Assembly (NCBI RefSeq): GCF_000633935.1
Contig: NZ_KK214998.1
Coordinates: 681,844 to 745,843, forward strand
DNA from: Ectothiorhodospira haloalkaliphila ATCC 51935
GTDB taxonomy: Bacteria > Pseudomonadota > Gammaproteobacteria > Ectothiorhodospirales > Ectothiorhodospiraceae
DNA: 64,000 bases
Reading direction: 5' to 3'
Shown: positions 45,789-55,008 of the stretch, piece after piece
Layout: each line of letters opens with the position of its first letter
Numbering within the stretch: position 1 is the first letter of the stretch
Notes under the pieces: model-generated
Seen by the model: the letters and a program-made list of their open reading frames with translations, nothing else
The model's database searches: none
What the model was told of the DNA's origin: nothing
Program-made: the position numbers and the translations under genes

Positions 45789-47981
45789 ATGATGTCGCTG
45801 ACCGCACCGCCCAAACCGCTGTTCTCCTATCGGCCCTACTGGGCTGCGCGTTTCGGCGTGGCCCCCTTTCTGCCCATGTCCCGTGCCGAAATGGACGAAC
45901 TGGGCTGGGATAGCTGCGACGTGATCCTGGTCACCGGCGATGCCTATGTGGATCATCCCAGCTTCGGCGTGGCCATCATCGGTCGGCTGCTGGAGGCCCA
46001 GGGGTTTCGGGTGGGCGTGATCGCCCAGCCCGACTGGCGCTCCGCCGACCCTTTCAAGGCCCTGGGACCGCCGAACCTGTTCTTTGGCATCACCGCGGGC
46101 AACATGGATTCCATGGTGAACCGCTACACCGCCGACCGCCGCATTCGCCGCAACGATGCCTACAGCCCCGATGACGAGGGCGGGCGACGCCCGGACCGGG
46201 CGGTGATCGTCTACAGCCAGCGGGTACGCGAGGCCCATCGGGATGTGCCCATCATCATCGGCGGCATCGAGGCCAGCCTGCGGCGGGTGGCCCATTACGA
46301 TTACTGGTCCGACAAGGTGCGTCGCTCGGTGCTGCTGGACTCCAAGGCGGATCTGCTGCTGTATGGCAATGCCGAGCGGGCCCTGGTGGAGGCGGCGCAT
46401 CGCATTGCCGGCGGCGAACATCCGCGCAGCCTCCGGGATCTGCGGGGTACTGCGTTTCTCAGTGATGGCCTGCTGGATGGGTGGCAGGAACTGGATTCCA
46501 CCCTGCTGGACCGACCCGGCCCGGTGGACCGACACCGCGATCCCTACTGCGAGGACATCCCGGAACATTGTGGCCCTGGACAGGCCGTGGCCTGGCGGGC
46601 GGGCACCGGTGCCCAGGTGGTGCGGGTGCAGCGTCGGGCGGTGGCCGCCCATCCACGGGAGAGCACCGTCATCCGTCTGCCCCAGTGGGATGCCGTCACG
46701 GGCGATCCGGCCCTGTACGCCCATGCGGCCCGCCTGCTGCACCTGGAGACCAATCCGGGCAACGCCCGCGCCCTGGTCCAGGGACATGGGGATCGGGATC
46801 TGTGGGTCAATCCGCCCCCCATTCCGCTGACCACGGCGGAGCTGGATACCCTGTTCGATCTGCCCTTCGCCCGGGCTCCGCATCCCGCCTACCGGGGGGC
46901 GCGCATCCCCGCCTGGGAGATGATCCGCTTCTCCGTCAACATCATGCGGGGTTGCTTTGGCGGCTGCACCTTCTGCTCCATCACCGAGCACGAGGGGCGC
47001 ATCATCCAGTCCCGCTCCGAGGACTCCATCGTCCGCGAGGTGGACGAGATCCGTGACCGGGTGGAGGGATTCACCGGCATCATCTCCGACCTGGGTGGAC
47101 CCACGGCCAACATGTATCAGCTGGGCTGCAAGGACAAGGCCATCGAGGCCCGCTGCCGGCGCCTGTCCTGCGTCTACCCGCGCATCTGCTCCAATCTGAA
47201 CACGGATCACGGTCCCCTGATCAGCCTGTATCGCCGCATTCGTCAGCGCCCTGGCGTGAAGAAGGTCCTGGTGGCCTCGGGGGTGCGATACGACCTGGCG
47301 GTGCTTTCCAAGGAGTACGTGAAGGAACTGGTCACCCATCACGTGGGCGGTTATCTCAAGATTGCCCCGGAACACACCGAGAGTGGCCCCCTGTCCAAGA
47401 TGATGAAACCGGGCATGGATGTCTACGAGCGTTTCAAGGCCCTGTTCGATCACTACACCCGGGAGGCGGGCAAGGAGCAGTACCTGGTGCCGTACTTCAT
47501 TGCCGCCCACCCGGGCACCACGGACCAGGACATGCTGCACCTGGCTGTGTGGCTCAAGCGCAACGGCTTTCGTCCGGACCAGGTGCAGGGCTTTCTCCCT
47601 GGCCCCATGGCCCTGGCCACCACCATGTATCACACGGGCAAAAATCCCCTCAAGCCCATTCGGCGCGAGGGGGGCGAGGTGGTCAGCAATGCCCGTGGCC
47701 TGCGCCAGCGACGGCTGCACAAGGCCTTTTTGCGATACCACGACCCGGAAAACTGGCCGCTTTTGCGCAAGGCCCTGCAGGACATGGGTCGAGCGGACCT
47801 CATCGGCAATGGCAAGCGTCACCTGGTGCCCCGCTATCAGCCGGAGGGGACGGGACAGTCGGGGGAGGGTAGGCGTCGTGGCAGGGGTGTGACGCCCGCT
47901 CGGAAGGGCCAGCCCAAGGCCTCAGGGCGCCCTGCAGCAGGCAGAGGTCGCGGGCAGGCTGGACGAACAAGGCGCCGGTAG
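45789..47981 (+). CDS. ygiQ: YgiQ family radical SAM protein
   Basis: 730 residues. The N-terminal domain starts with [17 protein letters not shown] and includes [20 protein letters not shown]. The radical SAM core carries the cluster motif [17 protein letters not shown] near 388, preceded by [10 protein letters not shown], and then [13 protein letters not shown] and [17 protein letters not shown]. The C terminus is basic and Gly/Arg-rich. The reaction is not established. ATG 45789 or 45792 may be used; ribosome site weak. Confidence 0.93.
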   Translation: MMSLTAPPKPLFSYRPYWAARFGVAPFLPMSRAEMDELGWDSCDVILVTGDAYVDHPSFGVAIIGRLLEAQGFRVGVIAQPDWRSADPFKALGPPNLFFGITAGNMDSMVNRYTADRRIRRNDAYSPDDEGGRRPDRAVIVYSQRVREAHRDVPIIIGGIEASLRRVAHYDYWSDKVRRSVLLDSKADLLLYGNAERALVEAAHRIAGGEHPRSLRDLRGTAFLSDGLLDGWQELDSTLLDRPGPVDRHRDPYCEDIPEHCGPGQAVAWRAGTGAQVVRVQRRAVAAHPRESTVIRLPQWDAVTGDPALYAHAARLLHLETNPGNARALVQGHGDRDLWVNPPPIPLTTAELDTLFDLPFARAPHPAYRGARIPAWEMIRFSVNIMRGCFGGCTFCSITEHEGRIIQSRSEDSIVREVDEIRDRVEGFTGIISDLGGPTANMYQLGCKDKAIEARCRRLSCVYPRICSNLNTDHGPLISLYRRIRQRPGVKKVLVASGVRYDLAVLSKEYVKELVTHHVGGYLKIAPEHTESGPLSKMMKPGMDVYERFKALFDHYTREAGKEQYLVPYFIAAHPGTTDQDMLHLAVWLKRNGFRPDQVQGFLPGPMALATTMYHTGKNPLKPIRREGGEVVSNARGLRQRRLHKAFLRYHDPENWPLLRKALQDMGRADLIGNGKRHLVPRYQPEGTGQSGEGRRRGRGVTPARKGQPKASGRPAAGRGRGQAGRTRRR

Positions 47982-48009
47982 GGGATGAAACTCCCTCCTC
48001 CCTGGACGG

Positions 48010-48117
48010 CCCTCACCCCAATCCCTCTCCCGCCAGCGGGAGAGGGGCTCAATGCTCCTTTCTACCCTCCAGACTCCACCATGCGGTGGGAAGAAGGGTC
48101 GGGCATAGGGCCAGGTG
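48010..48117. repeat. C-rich palindromic element, diverged full copy
   Basis: Left half CCCTCACCCCAATCCCTCTC then CCGCCAGCGGGAGAGGGG; the right half is diverged (CTCCACCATGCGGTGGGAAG then AAGGGTCGGGCATAGGG). It lies between the convergent ygiQ and PLDc_N genes, another copy at a gene end. Confidence 0.7.
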
Positions 48118-48134
48118 AGGGATGACTCAGGCGG

Positions 48135-48320
48135 TCAGCGCCCCGCCTTCGGCCCCAGCAGCAGCCAGAGGATGAAGCCGATCAGCGGCAGCAGGACAAT
48201 CAACACGATCCACAGGACCTTGGTTCCGGTTCCTGCGCGGCTTTGAACGGTACTCACGATTGCCCAGATCACCGCGATCAGCAGTACGAGACCCAGCAGG
48301 CCACCCACTTCGATGCCCAT
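48135..48320 (-). CDS. Small PLDc_N-type membrane protein
   Basis: 61 residues from MGIEVGGLLG: two hydrophobic helices (LLGLVLLIAVIWAIVSTV and VLWIVLIVLLPLIGFILWLLLGP) with a short polar loop SRAGTGTK. The second helix with LPLIGFILWLLLGPK matches the phospholipase-D N-terminal (PLDc_N) module found alone in many small proteins. GGAGT precedes ATG. Function unknown. Confidence 0.8.
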   Translation of the reverse strand: MGIEVGGLLGLVLLIAVIWAIVSTVQSRAGTGTKVLWIVLIVLLPLIGFILWLLLGPKAGR

Positions 48321-48469
48321 GATGTCACTCCTTGTTGTGTTCAGGTAGGTTCGGTTTGGTACTCTCTCAACACGCTCAACATACAGGCAGAGCACCGAAC
48401 GTGACCACCCCCGAGCGCCGGGGGCGACACGGAGGCTTTCCCATCATGCCCACCCTGGAGTCCTGATTC

Positions 48470-48670
48470 ATGCCCTATGTCAACATCAAGATCACCCGCG
48501 AAGGAGCGACCCCCGAGCAGAAGGCGGAACTCATCCGCGGCGCCACGCAGTTGCTGGTGGATGTGCTGGACAAGAACCCCAACACCACCGTGGTGGTGAT
48601 CGACGAGGTGGAGACGGACAACTGGGGCGTGGGGGGTGAGACCATCACCGTGCGCCGCCAACGGGAATAA
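48470..48670 (+). CDS. 4-oxalocrotonate tautomerase family protein
   Basis: 66 residues, the size of a 4-OT monomer. The catalytic Pro-2 follows the initiator Met (MPYVNIKITREG), and the family pattern EQKAELIRGATQLLVDVLDKNP and VVVIDEVETDNWGVGG is intact. Such enzymes tautomerise 2-hydroxy-dienoates, but no aromatic-degradation genes adjoin it, so the substrate is unknown. Confidence 0.93.
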   Translation: MPYVNIKITREGATPEQKAELIRGATQLLVDVLDKNPNTTVVVIDEVETDNWGVGGETITVRRQRE

Positions 48671-48685
48671 GGGGGAAGAACACCG

Positions 48686-48895
48686 ATGACACGACGCAAG
48701 AAGACCGACACGGGCCTGGTGGTGATCGGCCTGCTGCTCCTGGGCGTGGGCGGCTTCGCCCTGTTTGGCGGCGAGATCTGGATCAGTCGTCTCACGGTGG
48801 GTGAGGGGCAGGGGATCGGCGGTACGGCGGCCCTGGTGATCGGCGGGATCTTCATCGGCCTGGGGCTTTACTTCCTCAAGGAGTCCCGCAAATAG
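48686..48895 (+). CDS. Small two-helix membrane protein
   Basis: 69 residues: a basic start (MTRRKKTDTG), a helix LVVIGLLLLGVGGFALFGG, a polar loop, then helix TAALVIGGIFIGLGLYFL and a KESRK end. It begins 15 nt after the tautomerase gene with GGGGGAAGAA upstream, so it is likely cotranscribed. No family recognised. Confidence 0.65.
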   Translation: MTRRKKTDTGLVVIGLLLLGVGGFALFGGEIWISRLTVGEGQGIGGTAALVIGGIFIGLGLYFLKESRK

Positions 48896-48917
48896 GGCAG
48901 GGCCCCTGGCGCCCGCC

Positions 48918-49712
48918 TCAGGCGGGCTCCACGGCCTCGCCGTTCAGTAGCCGATAGAGGGCCACGTATTCCCCGGTAAGCTTGTGATTGGGGGCCATGT
49001 GGATCAGCGGCTGGGCCGCCTGATGGGATTCACGTACCTTCACCGAGGCGGAGAGATAACTGCCCAGCACCGGCAGGTTCTCGGTGATGAGTTCGTCCAC
49101 CACCGCCCGGGGAAGGTTCGCGTTGGACTGGAACTGGTTGACGATGATCCCTTCCACCATCAGTTGCTCGTTGTGATCCTCCTGGATCTCGCGCACGTTA
49201 TCCAACAGTTCATACAGGGCGCGCCGGGAAAAATCGTCGCAATCGAAGGGGATCAGGCAGCGATCCGCTGCAATCAGGGCAGATCGCGTAAAGAAGTTCA
49301 GGGCCGGTGGGGTGTCGATGAAGACCGCGTCGTAGCGATCGGCAATCCCCTGCAGGGCATCGCGCAGCTTGTAGATCTTGTAGCGGGATTCCAGCTTGCC
49401 CTGGAGGTTCTCCAGTTCCCGGTTGGCCGGTACGATGTGCAGTTCCTCAAAGGGGGTCTGCAAGGGGATCAGGTCCACCGGCTTGCGTGACTTGAAGCTG
49501 AAACCGCCACCGAGGGTGCCGGCGAAGAAGTCCACTACCGTGTGTTCGCATTCGGTAAAGGCAGGCCCCAGCAGATACTGGCTGGAGTTGCCCTGGGGGT
49601 CCAGGTCCACCACCAGGGTGCGCAGGCCGTAAGCGGCGCTGATGGCCGCCAGGTTGCAGGTGATGGTGGACTTACCCACCCCGCCTTTTTGGTTGAATAT
49701 GACGCGTCTCAT
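48918..49712 (-). CDS. ParA/Soj family ATPase, orphan
   Basis: 264 residues with a deviant Walker A KGGVGKST at 9-16, VVDLDPQGNSSQYL and the Walker B IDTPPALNFFT. These place it in the ParA/MinD family of dynamic ATPases. No ParB and no parS-like site are adjacent, so it is probably not the chromosomal partitioning ATPase; positioning of another cargo is possible. It is divergent from phoB with a 196-nt gap. Confidence 0.92.
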   Translation of the reverse strand: MRRVIFNQKGGVGKSTITCNLAAISAAYGLRTLVVDLDPQGNSSQYLLGPAFTECEHTVVDFFAGTLGGGFSFKSRKPVDLIPLQTPFEELHIVPANRELENLQGKLESRYKIYKLRDALQGIADRYDAVFIDTPPALNFFTRSALIAADRCLIPFDCDDFSRRALYELLDNVREIQEDHNEQLMVEGIIVNQFQSNANLPRAVVDELITENLPVLGSYLSASVKVRESHQAAQPLIHMAPNHKLTGEYVALYRLLNGEAVEPA

Positions 49713-49841
49713 GACCTACTCCAAAGCCGGATACCCGGGCCGCAGGTGTGCGGCAGCCTGATAGTGTATTCAATGCAGGCGGGGCAGGTCGAGTCAGGGC
49801 GTGAACTTGCACTGAAACCGGATCTTCATCGGTCCGTCATC

Positions 49842-49875
49842 TTGTCACCAACATGTAACAAAGATCCGCTCTAAT
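49842..49875 (+). promoter_or_regulatory. Pho box and promoter of phoB
   Basis: TTGTCAC-CAAC-ATGTAAC at 49842-49859 is two PhoB half-sites 11 bp apart, as in the Pho box consensus. A -10-like TCTAAT (49870-49875) follows 10 nt later, the geometry expected when the Pho box replaces the -35. This predicts autoactivation of phoB. Confidence 0.65.
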
Positions 49876-49908
49876 GGCGCTCATCAAGTTGACCGTGGAT
49901 CGCAGACC

Positions 49909-50601
49909 ATGAATGAAAAGACCATCCTGGTCGTGGAAGATGAGCCGGCCATCCGTGAAATGGTCGGCTTCGCGCTGACCCGTGCCGGATTCCAGATGGA
50001 CGAGGCCGGTGATGCGCACGAGGCGCATGCCCGTCTGGCGGATCGGGTGCCGGATCTGATCGTGGTGGATTGGATGCTCCCCGGTGTGAGCGGCATCGAA
50101 CTGGCCCGCCGCCTCAAGCGAGAGGACTACACCCGCGAGGTGCCCATCATCATGCTCACCGCCCGTGGCGAGGAGGACGACAAGGTGGGTGCACTGGATG
50201 CGGGTATCGATGACTACATCACCAAACCCTTTTCGCCCCGGGAGCTGGTGGCCCGGATCAAGGCGGTGCTGCGTCGCAGTCTGCCGGAAGAGCAGGCCAA
50301 GCCCCTGAGCGTTGACGGGCTCACGCTGGACCCCGCCAGTCACCGGGTGATGGCAAACGACAAGCCCCTGGAGATTGGTCCCACCGAGTTCCGCCTGCTG
50401 CATTTCTTCATGACGCACCCCGAGCGGGTCTATTCGCGCTCGCAACTTCTGGATCGGGTGTGGGGCCGCAATACCTACGTGGAGGAGCGTACCGTGGATG
50501 TTCACATCCTTCGGTTGCGAAAGGCCCTGAGCCCACATGGCTGTGATCGCTATGTGCAAACGGTGCGCGGCGCCGGTTACCGCTTCTCCCAGCAGGGGTG
50601 A
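49909..50601 (+). CDS. phoB: Phosphate regulon response regulator PhoB
   Basis: 230 residues of OmpR/PhoB type. Receiver domain 1-120 has the acidic pair DE at 11-12, phosphoacceptor Asp 54 in VVDWMLPG, and Lys 105 in [10 protein letters not shown]. The winged-helix domain (about 135-228) has [27 protein letters not shown] and [12 protein letters not shown], plus the PhoB-typical end VRGAGYRFS. It activates phosphate-starvation genes and is followed 33 nt later by phoR. Confidence 0.96.
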   Translation: MNEKTILVVEDEPAIREMVGFALTRAGFQMDEAGDAHEAHARLADRVPDLIVVDWMLPGVSGIELARRLKREDYTREVPIIMLTARGEEDDKVGALDAGIDDYITKPFSPRELVARIKAVLRRSLPEEQAKPLSVDGLTLDPASHRVMANDKPLEIGPTEFRLLHFFMTHPERVYSRSQLLDRVWGRNTYVEERTVDVHILRLRKALSPHGCDRYVQTVRGAGYRFSQQG

Positions 50602-50634
50602 CGGTTTAGTGCCCGTGATGCATGGAGCGATGTC

Positions 50635-51963
50635 ATGATCCGCGATCCCCATCCATGGAAACTGGAGGCGTGGCGGTTTGGCGCCGTGCTGACGGCCGGG
50701 GCGATGATTGGTTGGTGGGTCGGCCATGTGTTTGCCACCCTGTTCCTGGCAGTGCTTGGTTTCCTGGGCTGGCATGTCTTCCAGTTGTGGCGGTTCCACC
50801 GCTGGGTGCGCCTGGGCAAGCGCAGTGATCCACCGGATACCTCCGGGATCTGGCATGACCTCACCTATGATCTTTACCGCCTGCACCAGCGCAGCCGCAA
50901 GCGCAAGAAGAAGATCGCCAGGCTGCTCAATCGTTTCCATGAGTCCAGCGCGGCCGTGCCCGATGCCACCGTGATCCTGGGCAAGCGCTATGAGATCGAA
51001 TGGTTCAACGAGGCTGCCGGAGAGTTGCTGAGGCTGCAGCAACCCGGGGACGTGGGACGACCCATCACGCATCTGCTGCGGGAGCCCCGTTTCATTGCCT
51101 ATCTGGAAGGGGGCGTTTACACCCAGTCCCTGGAGATGCCGCGCCTGCCTGACCGGCAGGTACAGCTTTCGGCTCGCGTCGTGGCCTATGGTGATGGGCA
51201 GTTACTGTTGACAGTGCGGGATGTCACGCGCATCCATCGCCTGGAGTCCATGCGCCGGGACTTCGTGGCCAACGTCTCCCATGAGTTGCGCACGCCGCTC
51301 ACGGTGATCGCCGGGTATGTGGAAACCCTGGTGGACGACCCGACGCTGGCCCCGGAGGTGCATCGCACCCTGCAATCCGTGGAAACCCAGGCGGAGCGGA
51401 TGCGCCGGATCATCGACGATCTGCTCACGCTTTCACACCTGGAGACCCGGGAGGATACCGTGGCCGAGCAGACGGCGGTGCCGGTGCCGGCCTTGATCGG
51501 GGCCATCGAGGAAGATGCCCACATGCTGGTGGCGGAGCGGGATCTGACCGTCCATGTGGAGGTCGAGGCCGGGCTGTGGCTGCGCGGTGCCCGCAGTGAG
51601 TTGCAGAGTGCCTTTTCCAATCTGGTGACCAATGCCATCCGCTACACTCCCGATGGCGGCACCATCACCCTGCGCTGGTTTGCCGACGCCGAGGGCGCCC
51701 GCTTCCAGGTGGAAGACACCGGCATCGGCATCCCCCAAGGGCAGATTTCCCGTGTCACCGAGCGTTTCTACCGCGTGGAGTCGGATCGCAGCCGAGCCAG
51801 CGGCGGTACGGGCCTGGGACTGGCCATCGTCAAGCACGTGCTGCAAAGGCACGGCGCCACCCTCCACATCCAGAGCATCCCCGACCAGGGCAGCACCTTC
51901 ACCTGCCACTTCCCCCTCAACCGCACGCTCCAAAAACCCCCATCCAGCAACACCCTGTCATGA
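50635..51963 (+). CDS. phoR: Phosphate regulon sensor kinase PhoR
   Basis: 442 residues. An N-terminal hydrophobic region (about 15-45) anchors it. A PAS domain (about 95-205, RYEIEWFNEAAGELLRL) follows, then the HisKA box NVSHELRTPLTVIAGY with the phospho-His near 215. The HATPase domain contains NLVTNAIRYTPDGG, VEDTGIGIPQ and GGTGLGLAIVKHVLQRHG. It phosphorylates PhoB, with input expected through PhoU and the phosphate transporter. No pst genes adjoin it. Confidence 0.96.
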   Translation: MIRDPHPWKLEAWRFGAVLTAGAMIGWWVGHVFATLFLAVLGFLGWHVFQLWRFHRWVRLGKRSDPPDTSGIWHDLTYDLYRLHQRSRKRKKKIARLLNRFHESSAAVPDATVILGKRYEIEWFNEAAGELLRLQQPGDVGRPITHLLREPRFIAYLEGGVYTQSLEMPRLPDRQVQLSARVVAYGDGQLLLTVRDVTRIHRLESMRRDFVANVSHELRTPLTVIAGYVETLVDDPTLAPEVHRTLQSVETQAERMRRIIDDLLTLSHLETREDTVAEQTAVPVPALIGAIEEDAHMLVAERDLTVHVEVEAGLWLRGARSELQSAFSNLVTNAIRYTPDGGTITLRWFADAEGARFQVEDTGIGIPQGQISRVTERFYRVESDRSRASGGTGLGLAIVKHVLQRHGATLHIQSIPDQGSTFTCHFPLNRTLQKPPSSNTLS

Positions 51964-51985
51964 GTGCAGCCCTTCCCTTGTAACT

Positions 51986-52039
51986 GGCCTCCCTGTGGGA
52001 TGAGGCCTCTCTGTGGGATGAGGCCTCTCTGTGGGAGCG
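51986..52039. repeat. Three 18-bp tandem repeats running into a REP unit
   Basis: GGCCTCCCTGTGGGATGA, GGCCTCTCTGTGGGATGA and GGCCTCTCTGTGGGAGCG. The last copy is the start of the REP unit at 52031, so the array looks like slippage of a REP end. It lies in the 511-nt gap between phoR and the Na/Pi symporter, where no gene is seen. Confidence 0.75.
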
Positions 52040-52130
52040 GGCCTTGCCCGCGAAAGCGGCAGCCACATGGCAGGGCGCTGCTACCGCAGCGCTTCGCCGG
52101 CAAGGCCGGCCCCCACAGGCCGGCTCCCAC
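52031..52130. repeat. BIME/REP-like palindromic cluster
   Basis: GTGGGAGCGGGCCTTGCCCG unit, then GCAGCGCTTCGCCGGCAAGG and GGCCGGCTCCCAC in the inverted sense. It belongs to the same family as 16570 and 58751. It interrupts the Pho cluster between phoR and the symporter, suggesting that the symporter has its own promoter. Confidence 0.7.
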
Positions 52131-52474
52131 CGTGCCCGGCCTGACCTCACAGTTCGGCACAAAAACCACACTCGACTCCCTCCCGCCGTGACACTTCCGT
52201 TACAATGCCGGCCAGATCCGGATTCAGACGCCAGGCTGCCTAAAACATGCACCTTCCCGACGCCTCGGAGACCCTTTCATGCCGCGAGTTCCAGCATCTG
52301 CGGGCCTTGATTCCCACCTCATCCAGGATCCACATCATCAGTCCATGACATGACGCCGGCATCGTCCGACAGTCATCGCGTGTCAGGCCCTCGCCATTCG
52401 CCGCCGCCTCAGCGCCCGCAGCGTTTCGCATGCCTTTCCGACCCTACGGAAATCGTGGATTTAGGAAACTCCAG

Positions 52475-53677
52475 ATGTTCAAGAAACACACTCCCTTTCC
52501 GGATACGCCTGCCTTGACCCGCACGCCACAACGGGAAGTTCCCGCCTGGATGCGCGGGATCTATGCCGGGATCTGCCTTTATCTGTTCCTGGCGGCGTTG
52601 AACGTCCTGGGAAGCGGCATGGGCACCTTCGGCGGCGAGAGCGACTTCCTCGAGCGGGCCTTTGCCTACGGGGAAAACCCTTTCATCGCCCTGCTGGCCG
52701 GGGTGCTGGTCACCATGATCGTGCAGAGCTCCTCGTTCACCTCGGCGCTCATCGTGACCCTGGTGGCTACCGGCGAGATGTCGCTGGGCACCGGGGTCTT
52801 TGCCATCATGGGGGCCAATATCGGCACCGCCGTCACCGGCGTGATCGTGGCCCTGGCCAACATTCGCATCCGCCGGAATTTTCGCCGCTCCTTCACTGCC
52901 GCGCTGCTCCATGACTTCTTCAACATCCTCACCGTCATGGTCATCTTCCCCGTGGAATGGATCACCGGCTGGTTCCATGAAACCGGCCGTGGCATCTTCA
53001 CTCAGGCGGCGGCCTGGCTGAGCGGTGTGATCGGTCTGGAAGAGGTGGCCCGCCCCGATAGTCCGGTCAAGGTGATCACCGCGCCGGTGGTCAACACCGT
53101 GGATTTCATTGGCGCGAGCATGACTTCCACCGCCACCAGCGAGGGACTGGTGGTGGCGGCACTGGGGCTGGTCTTGATGTTCATCGCCCTGATCCTTATG
53201 GTCAAGAATCTGCGGGGTGCCCTGCTGCGCCACGTGGACGGGCTGTTCCGCAATTATTTCTTCCGCACCGATCCACGGGCCTACAGCGTCGGGCTGGTGT
53301 CCACCGTGCTGGTGCAGTCCAGTACCATCACCAGCAGTCTGATGGTGCCTCTGGCGGGGGCCGGGGTGGTGCGCATCCGCCGCGTGCTGCCATTCATGAT
53401 GGGCGCCAACCTGGGCACCACGGTCACCAGTGTGCTGGCGGCCACCGCCAACCCCATGGCCGCAGCCATGACGGTGGCCCTGTTCCATGTGATGTTCAAT
53501 CTCACGGGCACCGCCATCTGGTATCCGCTGCGACGCATCCCCTTGCGGGTGGCCATCTGGTACGGTGGATTGGCCGGTCGTAAACCCAGTTACGCGTTCC
53601 TGTTCCTTTTTGGCGTATTCTTGATCATTCCCCTGGTGGGTATCGGTGCCACGGAATTGTTCCTGAGCTTGCGCTGA
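52475..53677 (+). CDS. Na+/phosphate symporter (NptA/PNaS family)
   Basis: 400-residue inner-membrane transporter with about eight hydrophobic segments. The family's inverted repeat is marked by two QSS motifs, MIVQSSSFTSALIVTLVA near 82 and VLVQSSTITSSLMVPLA near 285. Each is followed by a glycine-rich IMGANIGTAVTG or MMGANLGTTVTS segment. It imports phosphate with sodium, which suits a saline habitat. AGGA precedes ATG 52475; an upstream in-frame ATG lacks support. PhoU follows 22 nt later. Confidence 0.92.
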   Translation: MFKKHTPFPDTPALTRTPQREVPAWMRGIYAGICLYLFLAALNVLGSGMGTFGGESDFLERAFAYGENPFIALLAGVLVTMIVQSSSFTSALIVTLVATGEMSLGTGVFAIMGANIGTAVTGVIVALANIRIRRNFRRSFTAALLHDFFNILTVMVIFPVEWITGWFHETGRGIFTQAAAWLSGVIGLEEVARPDSPVKVITAPVVNTVDFIGASMTSTATSEGLVVAALGLVLMFIALILMVKNLRGALLRHVDGLFRNYFFRTDPRAYSVGLVSTVLVQSSTITSSLMVPLAGAGVVRIRRVLPFMMGANLGTTVTSVLAATANPMAAAMTVALFHVMFNLTGTAIWYPLRRIPLRVAIWYGGLAGRKPSYAFLFLFGVFLIIPLVGIGATELFLSLR

Positions 53678-53699
53678 TCCCTGTTGAGGTTCTCATTCG

Positions 53700-54374
53700 A
53701 TGTTTCGACAGCTCTACACCGCCCTGGTCTCCGAAAACACGGTCAACCGGGCCTTTGAAAACCTCACGGACATGCTGGAGCATGGCTGCTGGATGTTCGA
53801 GCAGGCCAATGATGTGCTGCATGGCCGCACGCCCTCCGATCAGGTGGGCGACAGCCTCTATGAGCGGGACCAGGCCATCAACGCCCTGGAGCGCTCCATC
53901 CGTCGCAAGGTGTTGCGGCACCTGACGGTGAATCCGGGCTACGACGTGGCCATCTGCCTGGCCCTGATGAGCGTGGCCAAGGACGCCGAGCGCATTGGTG
54001 ACTACTGCAAGAGCGTGTTCGAGGTGGGCTGTCTCTATACCGAGGGCTTCCATGTGGAGAAATACCAGAAGCCCCTGGACGAGATGGCCGAGCAGATGCT
54101 GGTCATGTTCTCCGCGGTCATCGAGGCCACCCGCAACTCGGACGAAGGCCATGCCGGCAAGGCCCTGATGCAGGCCGCCGAGATGCGCCGCCGTTGCGAT
54201 GAGATCATCCGGGAACTATTCCGCGACGAGGGCCAGATCGAGTTCCATGAGGCCGTGGCCTATTCCCTGCTGGCCCGTCATTACAAGCGCGTGGCCGGTC
54301 ACCTGGCCAACATCGCCACCGCCGTGCTCGGGCGGCTGGAGGATCTGGATTTCTACCCGGGCAAGGATGCCTGA
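53700..54374 (+). CDS. PhoU domain protein
   Basis: 224 residues of helical bundles. Metal-binding-like PhoU motifs are SVAKDAERIGDYCKS near 94-108 and LLARHYKRVAGHLANIATAV near the end. PhoU proteins restrain PhoR signalling and phosphate uptake. Placed directly after the Na/Pi symporter, this one probably regulates the symporter rather than a Pst system. It may be a diverged PhoU, so no symbol is assigned. Confidence 0.85.
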   Translation: MFRQLYTALVSENTVNRAFENLTDMLEHGCWMFEQANDVLHGRTPSDQVGDSLYERDQAINALERSIRRKVLRHLTVNPGYDVAICLALMSVAKDAERIGDYCKSVFEVGCLYTEGFHVEKYQKPLDEMAEQMLVMFSAVIEATRNSDEGHAGKALMQAAEMRRRCDEIIRELFRDEGQIEFHEAVAYSLLARHYKRVAGHLANIATAVLGRLEDLDFYPGKDA

Positions 54375-54467
54375 TCGGGGCCTTCATCTCATTGCAACAA
54401 GGCGAAGGCATACTGAGGGATGCGGGACCGTGTGAATGGCCACCATCGGGGGGAGACGCCAAGCACC

Positions 54468-54983
54468 ATGGAACAGACCTTCGGACTCATTCTCGTGCGC
54501 CACGCACAGGCCGGTGATGCGGTGGAGTTCGCCCGCACCGGCCAACCCGATGATTTGCGCCCGCTCACCGAACAGGGCGTGGAACGCATGCATCGGGCCG
54601 CCCAGGGTCTGGCCAGGTTGCTCAAGGGGCCGACCACCCTGTTGAGCAGCCCCTACACGCGGGCCCGCCAGACCGCGAACATCCTCGCCGAATACCTGCC
54701 CACCACCGGCCCGCTGGAGATCCATCAATCCCTGGTGCCCGAGGCCCATCCCGGCAGCCTGGATGACGCGCTCCAGCGCAAGCGGGCAGGGCGCACCCTC
54801 ACCCTGGTGGGGCACGAGCCCCATCTGTCCTGCCTGGTGGGCTGGCTGGTGGCCGGGCGACCCGTTTCCCTGGTGCGAATGAAGAAGGGAGGCGCCTGTT
54901 ACCTGCATTTTGATGGCCCGCCACAGGCGGGTCGTGCCATCCTGCACTGGCTGCTCACCCAGCGGCACCTGCGCCTGATCTGA
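54468..54983 (+). CDS. sixA: Phosphohistidine phosphatase SixA-like
   Basis: 171-residue histidine-phosphatase-superfamily protein. The RHG-type motif is RHAQAGD near residue 11, SSPYTRARQTA near 65-75 and the second histidine in LVGHEPHLS near 115, with a proton donor in VPEAHPG. In E. coli SixA acts on phosphohistidine of the PTS-Ntr system. Start uses GGGGGGAG about 12 nt upstream. It sits between phoU and ppx, 25 nt before ppx. Confidence 0.85.
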   Translation: MEQTFGLILVRHAQAGDAVEFARTGQPDDLRPLTEQGVERMHRAAQGLARLLKGPTTLLSSPYTRARQTANILAEYLPTTGPLEIHQSLVPEAHPGSLDDALQRKRAGRTLTLVGHEPHLSCLVGWLVAGRPVSLVRMKKGGACYLHFDGPPQAGRAILHWLLTQRHLRLI

Positions 54984-55008
54984 AGCCGTCCGCCACAGGG
55001 ATTCCGCC

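Noticed and set aside
45690-47822. A 700-residue minus-strand frame opposite ygiQ
   Set aside because: It lies wholly over an intact radical SAM gene with its cysteine motif; its composition is that of an antisense shadow.
51964-52130. Possible CRISPR array between phoR and the symporter
   Set aside because: The 18-bp units are directly adjacent with no spacers, merge into a REP unit, and no cas genes are present.
52188-52206. Second Pho box upstream of the Na/Pi symporter
   Set aside because: Two 7-mers 11 bp apart (TTGTAAC and GTGTCAC) are visible, but only on the minus strand, pointing away from the symporter, and no -10 fits on the + strand. It may be a chance match.
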